Below, one piece after another: positions 42,558-50,950 of a DNA stretch of 64,000 bases. The translations under genes were made by a program, and so were the position numbers. The DNA lies in NCBI RefSeq assembly GCF_003259745.1, contig NZ_QLMC01000001.1, positions 124,001 through 188,000 of the forward strand. Reading direction: 5' to 3'. The stretch is from Larkinella arboricola. Its GTDB lineage: Bacteria > Bacteroidota > Bacteroidia > Cytophagales > Spirosomataceae. How positions within the stretch are numbered: position 1 is the stretch's first letter; every line of letters begins with the position of its first letter. Below the pieces are notes generated by a model that was not told where the DNA came from, searched no databases, and saw only the letters and a program-made list of their open reading frames with translations.

Positions 42558-42724
42558 AGGATATAAAGCAACGCTCTGAAGGCCATTCAGTATCCTTTGC
42601 GCACATCGGCATCCGGGCCAGTCTGGTTGAGGAAGATAGGTGCATCGTTTTTAAACGGGGCCGGAACTACCCGGAGAATCAGCTTGTTTCCAGTCGTATG
42701 CCTGACAGGCTGCCCACCACTTTC

Positions 42725-43855
42725 ATGAAAAAAGTTATCAAAAGAATGGCCTTTATTTCTGTTTCGCTCCTGCTTTTACTAATACTGGCCGTGGTTGCCT
42801 TTGTCAATCTTTCTCCGCAGTTTGGGGCCAACGCGACCGGCGACCGGCTGAAACGCATCCAGGCATCACCCAATTATAAAGACGGCACGTTTCAGAATCT
42901 GGTGCCAACCAGCCTCGATATGTCGCCGGGCAAGCTGGTTTTGGCAACCTGGAAGATGCTCACGGGCGTACCGGGGTCTGAACCAGCCGACACGATCCAG
43001 ACGGTGCCGTTCGATGCTGCACTTTTTGAAGGAACGGGTGGGCCGGAGCAGGTGGCCATTAGCTGGTTCGGGCATTCGTCGCTGCTGATTCGCATTCAGG
43101 GCAAAACGCTGCTGACCGACCCGGTATTTAGTGAACGGGCTTCGTTTGCATCCTTTAGCGGGCCAAAACGGTTTCCGTACAACCACTACATGGACGTGGA
43201 GGAACTGCCGAAGGTTGACGCCGTTATTCTGTCCCACGATCATTACGACCACCTGGATTACGAAACGTTTATCCGGCTAAAAAGCAAAGTAGAACGGTTT
43301 TTTGTGCCGCTGGGCGTGGGCGCTCACCTGGAAAAGTGGGGCATTGCGCCGGAGCAGATTACGGAACTGGACTGGCACGAATCGGCCAAACTGGGCGATC
43401 TGACGCTGGTTTGCGCTCCGGCCCGGCACTTCTCAGGCCGCGGCCTGACCAACCGGAACACCACGCTCTGGGCGTCGTGGGCCCTGCTCGGTACGCAGAA
43501 AAGGGTTTACTACGGCGGGGATACGGGTTACTATCCGGGACTGAAAACCGTCGGGGAGAAATACGGGCCGTTCGATGTGGCGTTGCTGGAGTGTGGCGCG
43601 TACAATGAAGACTGGATTGATATTCATATGATGCCTGAACAAACCGCTCAGGCACAACTCGACGTGAAAGCTGATTTACTCATCCCGATTCACTGGGGTA
43701 AGTTTAATCTGGCCCTGCATACTTGGCGCGACCCGATTCAGCGCCTGCTCAAACGGTCGGCGGACCTGGGCACGAAAGTCGCCACCCCCCGGATTGGCGA
43801 AGTGGTGGTACTGGGAGCGACGGTTCCGAATACGCATTGGTGGGAAACTGAGTAG
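42725..43855 (+). CDS. MBL-fold metallo-hydrolase (NAPE-PLD/UlaG-like), membrane-anchored
   Basis: 376 aa from the ATG at 42725 (open to 42698). An N-terminal helix (MAFISVSLLLLLILAVVAFV) anchors it to the inner membrane. The zinc-binding motif is SHDHYDHLD (HxHxDH), preceded by FGHSSLLIRIQGKTLLTDPVFSERAS in outline; further ligands are His in ARHFSGRG, Asp in YYGGDTGYYPG and His in IPIHWGKF. The arrangement resembles N-acylphosphatidylethanolamine phospholipase D and L-ascorbate-6-phosphate lactonase types, so a lipid or phosphoester substrate is possible. Not in an obvious operon. Confidence 0.9.
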   Translation: MKKVIKRMAFISVSLLLLLILAVVAFVNLSPQFGANATGDRLKRIQASPNYKDGTFQNLVPTSLDMSPGKLVLATWKMLTGVPGSEPADTIQTVPFDAALFEGTGGPEQVAISWFGHSSLLIRIQGKTLLTDPVFSERASFASFSGPKRFPYNHYMDVEELPKVDAVILSHDHYDHLDYETFIRLKSKVERFFVPLGVGAHLEKWGIAPEQITELDWHESAKLGDLTLVCAPARHFSGRGLTNRNTTLWASWALLGTQKRVYYGGDTGYYPGLKTVGEKYGPFDVALLECGAYNEDWIDIHMMPEQTAQAQLDVKADLLIPIHWGKFNLALHTWRDPIQRLLKRSADLGTKVATPRIGEVVVLGATVPNTHWWETE

Positions 43856-43856
43856 G

Positions 43857-44768
43857 TTACTTTCTCCGTAACCAGATGCTTCCGCCCGGATTATAGTTGT
43901 AACGGGGCATATTTTTTGAAATCCAGGAAGTATAATGCTGGTGCATGAAGGAATTGAAAAACACAATTTCGAAGCACTCATTATACATCATGAAGTTGCG
44001 CAGCATGTAGCTTTCGTTCCAGCCGAACCCTTTCCAGCCCAGCACCCATTCTTCGGGGTATTCGAAGGGGTAAAAAATGTCGTGAAAGTGAATCAGAACT
44101 CCGCTTTTCAACCGGGGCAGAATTTCAAAAAAGATGTAATTAACATCGCTACCGGTTTTGGCCACGTGGGTAGAGTCCACAAAAAAGATATCATTCGCAG
44201 CCAGCGTGTCAAACGTCTCCAGAGGAACAGACTGAAGTTTGGTGACCAACACCGTTGGGTTTCCCCGGTCCTGAGGGTGGAGCAGACTGTGCAGCCGCTC
44301 GGGGTTCGGGTCAATGCACGTCAGAGCCAGTGAGTTGTCTAAAAATAATTCGCTGGTATCCAGCATGACCGCCGAACTGAAACCCGATCCGGCTTCAACA
44401 ATCCGGCGGGGGCGGAAATGGCGCAGCATGGAATGTAAAATAATAGCATCCCCGTAGCTGAACAGATCATTCTCGAAGTAGTATCGAAAGTCTGGTTGTT
44501 TAGTGGTCGGGAAGGGAACGGTATCGTAATAGCCCAGCGCAAATGCCTGTAGGAGTTGAAACTGCGTGTGCCTGCACAGGCGAATGGCTTTGATCGGACG
44601 GGGCTTGCGGGAGAAAACAGTCGTGCGTAATGCGGCCAATTCCTTAGCATCCACAATCGGACTGTAATAATGGCCGGGCGGGTACATGGTTTGGTATTGT
44701 TCCAGTTGAATCCGCATATTTCTGATATACGGAATGGAATGCAGGAGGGCTTTAATCAGGGACTTCAT
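43857..44768 (-). CDS. Class I SAM-dependent methyltransferase (Methyltransf_24-like)
   Basis: 303 aa. The SAM site is RIVEAGSGFSSAVMLDTS, followed by LTCIDPNPERL, then DIFFVDSTHVAKTGSDVNYIFFEILPRL in outline and VLIHFHDIFYPFEYPEEW, where the HFHDI segment is typical of class I O-methyltransferases acting on sugars or of cephalosporin-hydroxylase-like proteins. No signal peptide. It is convergent with the MBL gene (one base between stops) and has a -7 element TATATTTG upstream. The substrate is unknown. Confidence 0.82.
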   Translation of the reverse strand: MKSLIKALLHSIPYIRNMRIQLEQYQTMYPPGHYYSPIVDAKELAALRTTVFSRKPRPIKAIRLCRHTQFQLLQAFALGYYDTVPFPTTKQPDFRYYFENDLFSYGDAIILHSMLRHFRPRRIVEAGSGFSSAVMLDTSELFLDNSLALTCIDPNPERLHSLLHPQDRGNPTVLVTKLQSVPLETFDTLAANDIFFVDSTHVAKTGSDVNYIFFEILPRLKSGVLIHFHDIFYPFEYPEEWVLGWKGFGWNESYMLRNFMMYNECFEIVFFNSFMHQHYTSWISKNMPRYNYNPGGSIWLRRK

Positions 44769-44807
44769 GCCGGGTTTTCAGAAATATCTCACAGATAGTT
44801 GCGCATA

Positions 44808-44815
44808 CAAATATA
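44808..44815 (-). promoter_or_regulatory. Predicted -7 element for the methyltransferase gene
   Basis: TATATTTG on the minus strand, matching TAnnTTTG exactly, with the start ~40 bases upstream of the ATG. No good -33 element was found. Confidence 0.4.
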
Positions 44816-44873
44816 GTGGCGCTGTGAATCTTTCCTAATCTGCACGAAGATTTTTATGGTACCAGACCCTTGA

Positions 44874-46223
44874 TTACAGCCGCACCAACAGGCCCTTCAT
44901 CATTTCAACGAAGTAAGCGCCGTTTTCCGGCCCGAACCAGTTCATGGTTTGTGTTTCGTAAGCCTGCTTGTGGTAATATTGATCCGGGGTAATATAGCCG
45001 ACATAGCCACCGTTGAAGCTCGTCACCATTAAATTAAATCCTTTCTGACCCGCCTGACGGAGGAGAGCTGGCACCAGCTCTCCCGAAAAATCGCAGGGCG
45101 TGCCGAGCAGAACCGTCTGGCCAATCCGCAGGGCTTTCAAATCCGACGGATAATCACCATAAACGGAATAAAACAGCCAGGGGCGGACCCGCCAGTTGCC
45201 GACCACGCGCGGGTGTGGTTCGCGCAATTCCAGCGGCAGGGTTAGCAGTTCGAGTGTACTATCTGGTCGGGTTTTTACTTGCGGCAGGGCGGGGACGATC
45301 CGGTTTGTCAGGCTGTCGGCATAATTTCGGATGGTGCGGAAAACATCCTTTTCTTCGCGAACCTTCGAACCCGTGCTCCCCACCGATCCGGCCATAAAAA
45401 GAGCAAAGCTTCCCGATTGTTTTTCGAGTTGATCGACCAGTACACCCGGATAATCGCGGCTCAGGTACTGCGCATCCGCTGCCCGGAAGATGGTAGCGTG
45501 GCCCCCATACGTGCAAAGCAGCGCCGATTCACCGGTTTTTTTCCGAAGTTTCAAAAGCCGGATGTTACCATCCACCTCTCCTTCGTTGTTCATGCGGTTG
45601 TACACCAGTTCGGGGGCCGCAATCTGCGTAAAACCCACCTCCGCCGGAGCCAGTTGCCGCTGGGCCAGTGTAATCGATTTCAGAACGGCATTGGTAATAT
45701 GATCCACCACCCGTTGGTCGAACTCGCCCGCAAAGAGTCCGCCGACCAGTCCGGGGGCCCAGCCGCCCAGGCTATTATGGCTGTGAATGGCTCCGGTAAA
45801 TACGTTCTCCCACTGAAATCCGATTTCCGGCAATCTTTTTTTGAGTTGTTCTGTTACGGTGGGGGGCGTAATCAGGAGGTCCAGCGCAACAAGGGCTACT
45901 TTGGTGCTGCCGTTGGTCAACACGACCGTCCGGACATAGATGGAATCGCTCACGGTTTTCCAGTGTTCCCCCCGGCGGACCCCATACCCACCCGTTGGGG
46001 TGGTAAAAGAGGGCGTCAGGTTCACTTTTGCCCATCCTGCCTGTAGACCCGTCTGGGGGCGGAGGGGCCTGGGCAGGTGAAGAAGCCGTTGCCGGGTGTG
46101 GGCGTAATAATCGGTTTTTCGGTACGGGGTGTCGCTGACCGGTGCCAGGCTAACGGCCAGGAAAAGCAGAATAATTCCGACCAGACCTAACAGGGTTTTT
46201 AAGAGAATACGCAGGTATTTCAT
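44874..46223 (-). CDS. Neutral/alkaline ceramidase-like hydrolase, membrane-anchored
   Basis: 449 aa, shorter than two-domain ceramidases (~650). The N-terminal helix (ILLKTLLGLVGIILLFLAVSLA) is followed by LQAGWAKVNLTPS, the family start, then VRTVVLTNGSTKVALVALDLL, the zinc-region GAIHSHNSLGGWAP, TYGGHATIF, and FMAGSVGSTGSK, which occupies the position of the catalytic Ser region. The C-terminal immunoglobulin-like domain of true ceramidases is missing, so it is one of the domain-only family members common in Bacteroidota. Lipid amide hydrolysis is a guess. It has a well-formed promoter upstream. Confidence 0.82.
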   Translation of the reverse strand: MKYLRILLKTLLGLVGIILLFLAVSLAPVSDTPYRKTDYYAHTRQRLLHLPRPLRPQTGLQAGWAKVNLTPSFTTPTGGYGVRRGEHWKTVSDSIYVRTVVLTNGSTKVALVALDLLITPPTVTEQLKKRLPEIGFQWENVFTGAIHSHNSLGGWAPGLVGGLFAGEFDQRVVDHITNAVLKSITLAQRQLAPAEVGFTQIAAPELVYNRMNNEGEVDGNIRLLKLRKKTGESALLCTYGGHATIFRAADAQYLSRDYPGVLVDQLEKQSGSFALFMAGSVGSTGSKVREEKDVFRTIRNYADSLTNRIVPALPQVKTRPDSTLELLTLPLELREPHPRVVGNWRVRPWLFYSVYGDYPSDLKALRIGQTVLLGTPCDFSGELVPALLRQAGQKGFNLMVTSFNGGYVGYITPDQYYHKQAYETQTMNWFGPENGAYFVEMMKGLLVRL

Positions 46224-46236
46224 GTTTTTCGAATGC

Positions 46237-46270
46237 CAAATCTAACAAAATCTAACCTTGTATCCTCAAA
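46237..46270 (-). promoter_or_regulatory. Predicted promoter of the ceramidase-like gene
   Basis: On the minus strand TTTG (46270-46267), 22 bases, TAGATTTG (46244-46237), a good match to the Bacteroidota consensus. Transcription would start ~9 bases before the ATG. Confidence 0.55.
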
Positions 46271-46396
46271 ACCAGTTATTAGAGAGTACAAAAAGCTGTT
46301 TAGGATTTATCGGTTGCAACCCGTTCTTGATAACATAGATAATCGGCTAATTATCGAGTAATGGCAACTAAAAACGGTAAATAATAAACCATAAAT

Positions 46397-46404
46397 TAAT
46401 TTTG
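46397..46404 (+). promoter_or_regulatory. Predicted -7 element for the mlaEFD operon
   Basis: TAATTTTG, matching TAnnTTTG exactly; the start would be ~18 bases before the mlaE ATG. No clear -33 element. Confidence 0.4.
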
Positions 46405-46427
46405 CCCGGTTCCATTGATTTTTACTG

Positions 46428-47243
46428 ATGCAAGCCAGCACAACCTCATCAAAAAGTGACTCGTCGGCCAAGCCGGTGGTTTCCCGGCGGTTCGACCGTA
46501 TATTTCTGGCGTTAAGCGATGTAGCATCGTTTATGGCGCAATTTTTTAAAGAAGTATTTGTTCCGCCCTATGAAGGGAAGGAAATCATCCGGCAATGTTA
46601 CGAGGTGGGCGTGCGATCACTGCCGCTCATTTCGCTGACGGGTTTTATCACCGGGATTGTGTTCACCAACCAGTCGCGTCCGTCGCTGGCTACGTTTGGC
46701 GCGACCTCCTGGCTTCCCTCGCTGATTTCCATTGCCTTGGTGCGCGCACTGGCTCCGCTGGTTACGGCCCTGATTGCTTCCGGGCGGGTGGGGTCCAACA
46801 TTGGCGCCGAGCTGGGCTCGATGCGGGTGACGGAGCAGATCGAAGCCATGGAAGTGTCGGGGACCAACCCGTTTAAATTTCTGGTTGTCAGTCGTGTTGT
46901 GGCTACTACCTTTATGATCCCGACGCTGGCGATGTTTTTTATTTTGCTCGGGATGCTGGGGTCCTACGTGAATGTCCACCAAAATGAAGCCACCAGCTTT
47001 ATGACGTTTATCGACCAGTTCTTTAGCTCAATTTCTTTCCTGGACATTAATTCGACGGTGGTGAAATCGATTGTTTTCGGGTTTACAATCGGTATGGTGG
47101 GTTCGTACAAGGGCTATCATTCATCAAAAGGGACAGAAGGGGTTGGCCGGGCGGCCAATTCATCGGTGGTAACGTCGATGTTTCTCGTGTTCATTGAAGA
47201 ATTGCTGGCTTTGCAGATTATTAATGCCATTCGCGCCGTGTAG
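46428..47243 (+). CDS. mlaE: ABC transporter permease, MlaE family
   Basis: 271 aa, the inner-membrane permease of a lipid-transport system. Helices include LPLISLTGFITGIVFTNQSRP, then SLISIALVRALAPLVTALIASGRVGSNIGAELGSMRVTEQIEAMEVSGTNP in outline, the highly conserved MlaE core, and FMIPTLAMFFILLGMLGSYVN. The N-terminal ~30 residues are an extra Ser-rich cytoplasmic tail. The next two genes encode its ATPase and its MCE partner; together they move phospholipids between inner and outer membranes. Confidence 0.95.
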   Translation: MQASTTSSKSDSSAKPVVSRRFDRIFLALSDVASFMAQFFKEVFVPPYEGKEIIRQCYEVGVRSLPLISLTGFITGIVFTNQSRPSLATFGATSWLPSLISIALVRALAPLVTALIASGRVGSNIGAELGSMRVTEQIEAMEVSGTNPFKFLVVSRVVATTFMIPTLAMFFILLGMLGSYVNVHQNEATSFMTFIDQFFSSISFLDINSTVVKSIVFGFTIGMVGSYKGYHSSKGTEGVGRAANSSVVTSMFLVFIEELLALQIINAIRAV

Positions 47244-47245
47244 AT

Positions 47246-48025
47246 ATGAATCCTAAACAACCGCGATATAACGACCAGAAAGAAGGGGTTATCACAATCC
47301 GTAACCTGAAAATCTCGTTTGGCGATCTGCACGTACTTCGGGGGGTCGATCTGGATTTGTACCAGGGTGAAAACCTGGTTGTGCTGGGCCGTTCCGGTAC
47401 CGGAAAGTCGGTCCTGATCAAGATTATCTCCGGGCTGCTGGAACCGGACGAAGGAACGGTAAATGTACTGGGGCAGGATGTTAGCCAACTGAACAGCCGG
47501 GAGCTGGATGCACTACGGCTTAAAATCGGCTTCTCGTTTCAGAGCAGTGCCTTGTACGACAGCATGACCGTGCGCGAGAACCTGGAATTTCCGCTGATCC
47601 GGAACGTTCGCAACCTGAGCCGCGCGGAAATAAACAAAGCCGTTGAAGAAGCCCTGGAAGATGTCGGGCTAAGCCAGACCATCAACCAGATGCCGTCAGA
47701 ACTGTCGGGTGGACAGCGAAAGCGGATCGGGATTGCCCGTACGCTAATTCTGAAACCGGAGATTATGCTGTATGATGAGCCAACGGCGGGTCTGGACCCC
47801 ATTACGTCCAACGAGATCAACAACCTCATTAATGAGGTGCAGGAGCGCCATAATACGTCTTCGATTATCATCACGCACGACTTAACCTGCGCCAAAACCG
47901 TTGGCGACCGGATTGCGATGCTGCTTGATGGCCGGTTTGAGCGGCAGGGAACGTTCGAAGAAATTTTCGAAGATCCAAACGATGAGCGCGTAAAACAGTT
48001 TTATGAGTACAACTTTATTGATTGA
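47246..48025 (+). CDS. mlaF: ABC transporter ATP-binding protein, MlaF family
   Basis: 259 aa, starting 2 bases after mlaE. Walker A is LGRSGTGKSVL, the signature is LSGGQRKRIGIARTL, Walker B is IMLYDEPTAGLDP and the H-loop ITHDL. The Q-loop region FQSSALYDSMTVRENLEFPL is characteristic of MlaF-type ATPases. It powers lipid transfer through the MlaE permease. Normal length. Confidence 0.96.
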   Translation: MNPKQPRYNDQKEGVITIRNLKISFGDLHVLRGVDLDLYQGENLVVLGRSGTGKSVLIKIISGLLEPDEGTVNVLGQDVSQLNSRELDALRLKIGFSFQSSALYDSMTVRENLEFPLIRNVRNLSRAEINKAVEEALEDVGLSQTINQMPSELSGGQRKRIGIARTLILKPEIMLYDEPTAGLDPITSNEINNLINEVQERHNTSSIIITHDLTCAKTVGDRIAMLLDGRFERQGTFEEIFEDPNDERVKQFYEYNFID

Positions 48026-48141
48026 TAAGTAACCCGTTAAACAGGGATAGGTTACAGGCAACCTACTGACTATAAACGGGTACAAGTAAAGACATTACAT
48101 CAAGGATTCAGGAGTAAAATCCATACCTAAAAAGACACGCA

Positions 48142-49185
48142 ATGAAAGCTGCAGAGAATAAGCGGGCTATTTCCGTCGGTATTTTTGTATTAATCGGCAT
48201 CGTCATTCTGGTAACCGGCATCATGGTACTGGGCGGAAAACAGAAACGGTTTGTCAAGAGCATTCGGGTGAATGCCATTTTTAATAACGTAGGCGGTTTG
48301 CAGTCCGGAGCCAACGTCTGGTTTTCCGGGGTCAAAGTCGGTACCGTTCGTCGTATTCAGTTTTACGGTAACTCGCAGGTTGAAGTGACCATGAACATTG
48401 AAGAAGATGTACAGCAGTACATTCGCAAAGATGCGCAGGCGGCTTTGAGCACGGATGGTTTGATTGGTAACAAAATTGTTGAAATTGTTGGTGGAAGCAC
48501 CAACTCGCCGGTTGTCGAAGACGGCGATATTCTGCATACCAAAGCGGCTCTCAATACCGAGGAAATCATGACGACGTTGCAGGCCAACAACAACAACCTG
48601 CTCCGGGTCACGACCGATGCTAAAAAAATTCTGGATGAAGTGCTGAAAGGCAAGGGCGTTGCGGGCGCAGTTCTGCGGGATTCGACGATGGCCACCCGGT
48701 TCAAGAATACGATGGCGAACCTACAGGCGGCTTCCAATAGTGCGGCTCAGGTTACCCGGTCGTTGAGTTCGGCTTCCGGCTCCCTGAATCAGTTTGCGTC
48801 CCAACTCAATGCCAAAGGGACGCTGGCGCATGATCTGGTTTCCGATACCACCATTGTCCGGGATTTGCGGGCGTCAACCGCCCGGTTGAAGGATGTCTCG
48901 AACACGGCGGTCGAAGCAACGACGAACGTGAGACGGGCCACCGAAAAACTGAATTCCAATAACAATGCCATTGGATCGCTGCTAAACGATGAAGTGGTTA
49001 ATAACGACCTGAAAAGCACAATTCATAATCTGGAAACGAGCAGCCAGAAACTGGATGAAAACATGGAAGCCCTACAGCATAACTTCCTGTTTCGGGGCTT
49101 CTTCCGGCGCCGGGCCAAGGAGCAGGCTAAACAAAAAAGCGCCACGGCGGCCACCGCTCCGACCGACACGAGTGTGCGGAAGTAA
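48142..49185 (+). CDS. MCE domain lipid-binding protein (MlaD-like)
   Basis: 347 aa. A short N-terminal cytoplasmic part and one helix (AISVGIFVLIGIVILVTGIMVL) are followed by a single MCE domain (residues ~40-125: IRVNAIFNNVGGLQSGANVWFSGVKVGTVRRI in outline, ALSTDGLIGNKIVEIVGG). The remaining ~200 residues are predicted helical and coiled-coil-like, much longer than in E. coli MlaD (183 aa), and end in a basic tail. It would form the periplasmic hexameric ring holding lipid. The gene is 116 bases after mlaF; no MlaB or MlaC gene is adjacent. Confidence 0.93.
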   Translation: MKAAENKRAISVGIFVLIGIVILVTGIMVLGGKQKRFVKSIRVNAIFNNVGGLQSGANVWFSGVKVGTVRRIQFYGNSQVEVTMNIEEDVQQYIRKDAQAALSTDGLIGNKIVEIVGGSTNSPVVEDGDILHTKAALNTEEIMTTLQANNNNLLRVTTDAKKILDEVLKGKGVAGAVLRDSTMATRFKNTMANLQAASNSAAQVTRSLSSASGSLNQFASQLNAKGTLAHDLVSDTTIVRDLRASTARLKDVSNTAVEATTNVRRATEKLNSNNNAIGSLLNDEVVNNDLKSTIHNLETSSQKLDENMEALQHNFLFRGFFRRRAKEQAKQKSATAATAPTDTSVRK

Positions 49186-49191
49186 AAGCCG

Positions 49192-49199
49192 TATATTTG
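49192..49199 (+). promoter_or_regulatory. Possible -7 element almost at the murI start codon
   Basis: TATATTTG matches TAnnTTTG exactly and ends 4 bases before the murI ATG, so transcription would start at or next to the start codon (leaderless mRNA). No -33 element is seen. It may be chance. Confidence 0.3.
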
Positions 49200-49203
49200 C
49201 GGC

Positions 49204-50028
49204 ATGACCCCCACTCAACCCATTGGCGTGTTCGACTCCGGCTACGGCGGTCTGACGGTCTTGAAATCCATTGTTCGGCAGTTGCCGCAGTATGATTACG
49301 TTTACCTGGGCGACAATGCCCGCACGCCCTACGGCACCCGTTCGTTTGAGACGGTTTATCAGTACACGCTCGAATGCGTTCAGCATTTGTTTCAACTGGG
49401 ATGCCGTCTGGTGATTCTGGCCTGCAACACGGCTTCAGCCAAGGCGTTACGGAACATTCAGCAGCTTGATTTGCCCGTTATCGCGCCCGACCGGCGGGTG
49501 TTGGGCGTTATCCGACCTACAACGGAGGTAATTGGCCGGTATTCAAAAACCGGTCACATCGGGATTCTGGCCACGCGCGGCACGGTTACGTCAGAATCGT
49601 ATACGGTTGAGATTGAGAAATTTTTCCCGGACCTGAACGTCTACCAGGAAGCGTGTCCAATGTGGGTTCCGCTGGTTGAAAACGGTGAGCACGACGGCCC
49701 CGGCGCGGATTACTTCGTCCAAAAGCACCTGGAGCACCTTCTCGAACGCTCGTCGGAGATTGATACGCTCTTGCTGGCCTGTACGCATTATCCGTTGCTG
49801 CTGCCCAAAATTCGCCAGTTTACGCCCGAACACCTGACTATTCTGAGCCAGGGCGATATCGTCGCTCACAGCCTGGCGGATTATCTGCAACGCCATCCGG
49901 AAATTGACGCCCAGTGTACCAAAGGCCAGAGCCTGAAATTCTACACAACCGATTCGGCAGAAGAATTTGAACAGAAAGCCACGTTATTCTGGGGAGAACC
50001 CGTTCGGGCTAGCTGGCTGAAGCTGTAA
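49204..50028 (+). CDS. murI: Glutamate racemase
   Basis: 274 aa, normal length. MurI converts L- to D-glutamate for peptidoglycan. Marks: IGVFDSGYGGLTVLKSI with the first Asp/Ser, YLGDNARTPYG, the catalytic LACNTASAKALR with its Cys, IGILATRGTV, and the second catalytic Cys in LLLACTHYPLLLP with the following His. Cofactor-free enzyme. It follows the MCE gene by 18 bases, possibly in the same transcript. Confidence 0.97.
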   Translation: MTPTQPIGVFDSGYGGLTVLKSIVRQLPQYDYVYLGDNARTPYGTRSFETVYQYTLECVQHLFQLGCRLVILACNTASAKALRNIQQLDLPVIAPDRRVLGVIRPTTEVIGRYSKTGHIGILATRGTVTSESYTVEIEKFFPDLNVYQEACPMWVPLVENGEHDGPGADYFVQKHLEHLLERSSEIDTLLLACTHYPLLLPKIRQFTPEHLTILSQGDIVAHSLADYLQRHPEIDAQCTKGQSLKFYTTDSAEEFEQKATLFWGEPVRASWLKL

Positions 50029-50089
50029 GGGCTGGTTTACGAAAAGAAGATTACATCAAAAACTGATCGGACTTCGGTCTGGCAACGCC

Positions 50090-50950
50090 ATGAGTCAACG
50101 TACTATTCGGACCGTTATTAAACCTCAGGCTCAGAAACTGGGCCCGCTAACCATGCATCAGCCGCTTCCGGCCAACGGTCTTGACCAACTCGACCCTTTT
50201 TTGTTGCTGCACCACCACGGACCTACCACGTTTCCGGCCCACAACAGCGGTTTGCCGTTTGGCCCACACCCCCATCGGGGATTCGAAACCGTAACGTTTA
50301 TTTATGAGGGCGATGTTCGGCACCGCGACAGCAGCGGTTTTTCCAGCACCATCCGAACCGGCGGTGTTCAGTGGATGACCACGGGCCGGGGCCTGGTGCA
50401 TTCCGAAAGCTCGTCCGAAGAGTTTCGGGAAAAGGGCGGACCGGTTGAACTCATCCAGCTCTGGACGAATTTGCCGGCCCGTTTTAAAGGAGTTGACCCG
50501 CATTATGTGGGCTTACAAAAGGACGAAATTCCCAGCGTAACGCTCGATGGCGGCAACGTAACGGTGGCCGTTACATCCGGAGTCTGGAATGAAACCACCG
50601 GGCCGGTTCAGCCGGTTTACGACGTTGAACTGGCAAACGTAACCATGTTGGAGGGCGGTTCTTTCATCCGTCGAATTGAAGCTTCCCGTACCGTTTTGTT
50701 CTATCTCCTGAACGGGTCGGTAATTGTCAGTGAGCGCGAAGTAACCGGGCGGACGCTGGTTGTTTTTCAAAACGATGGCGACGAACTGCACGTCCGGGCC
50801 ACCAGCGATTCCCGTATTTTACTTGGTTCGGCCGAACCCATCAACGAGCCGGTGGTTTCCTACGGCCCGTTTGTAATGAATACCGAGCAGGAAATCCGGC
50901 AGGCCGTGATGGACTACCAGAGCGGCCGTATGGGAACGCTCACGGATTAA
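50090..50950 (+). CDS. Pirin family protein
   Basis: 286 aa, a two-domain cupin. Family marks: LDPFLLLHHHGP near residue 32, FGPHPHRGFETVTFIYEGDVRHRDSSG in outline with metal-binding His residues, TGGVQWMTTGRGLVHSESS, ELIQLWTNLPARFKGVDP and the C-terminal LGSAEPINEPVVSYGPFVMNT. Pirins bind Fe(II) or other metals; some show quercetinase activity, others act as redox sensors. Its 3' end overlaps the 3' end of the opposing lipoprotein gene by 11 bases. Confidence 0.95.
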   Translation: MSQRTIRTVIKPQAQKLGPLTMHQPLPANGLDQLDPFLLLHHHGPTTFPAHNSGLPFGPHPHRGFETVTFIYEGDVRHRDSSGFSSTIRTGGVQWMTTGRGLVHSESSSEEFREKGGPVELIQLWTNLPARFKGVDPHYVGLQKDEIPSVTLDGGNVTVAVTSGVWNETTGPVQPVYDVELANVTMLEGGSFIRRIEASRTVLFYLLNGSVIVSEREVTGRTLVVFQNDGDELHVRATSDSRILLGSAEPINEPVVSYGPFVMNTEQEIRQAVMDYQSGRMGTLTD

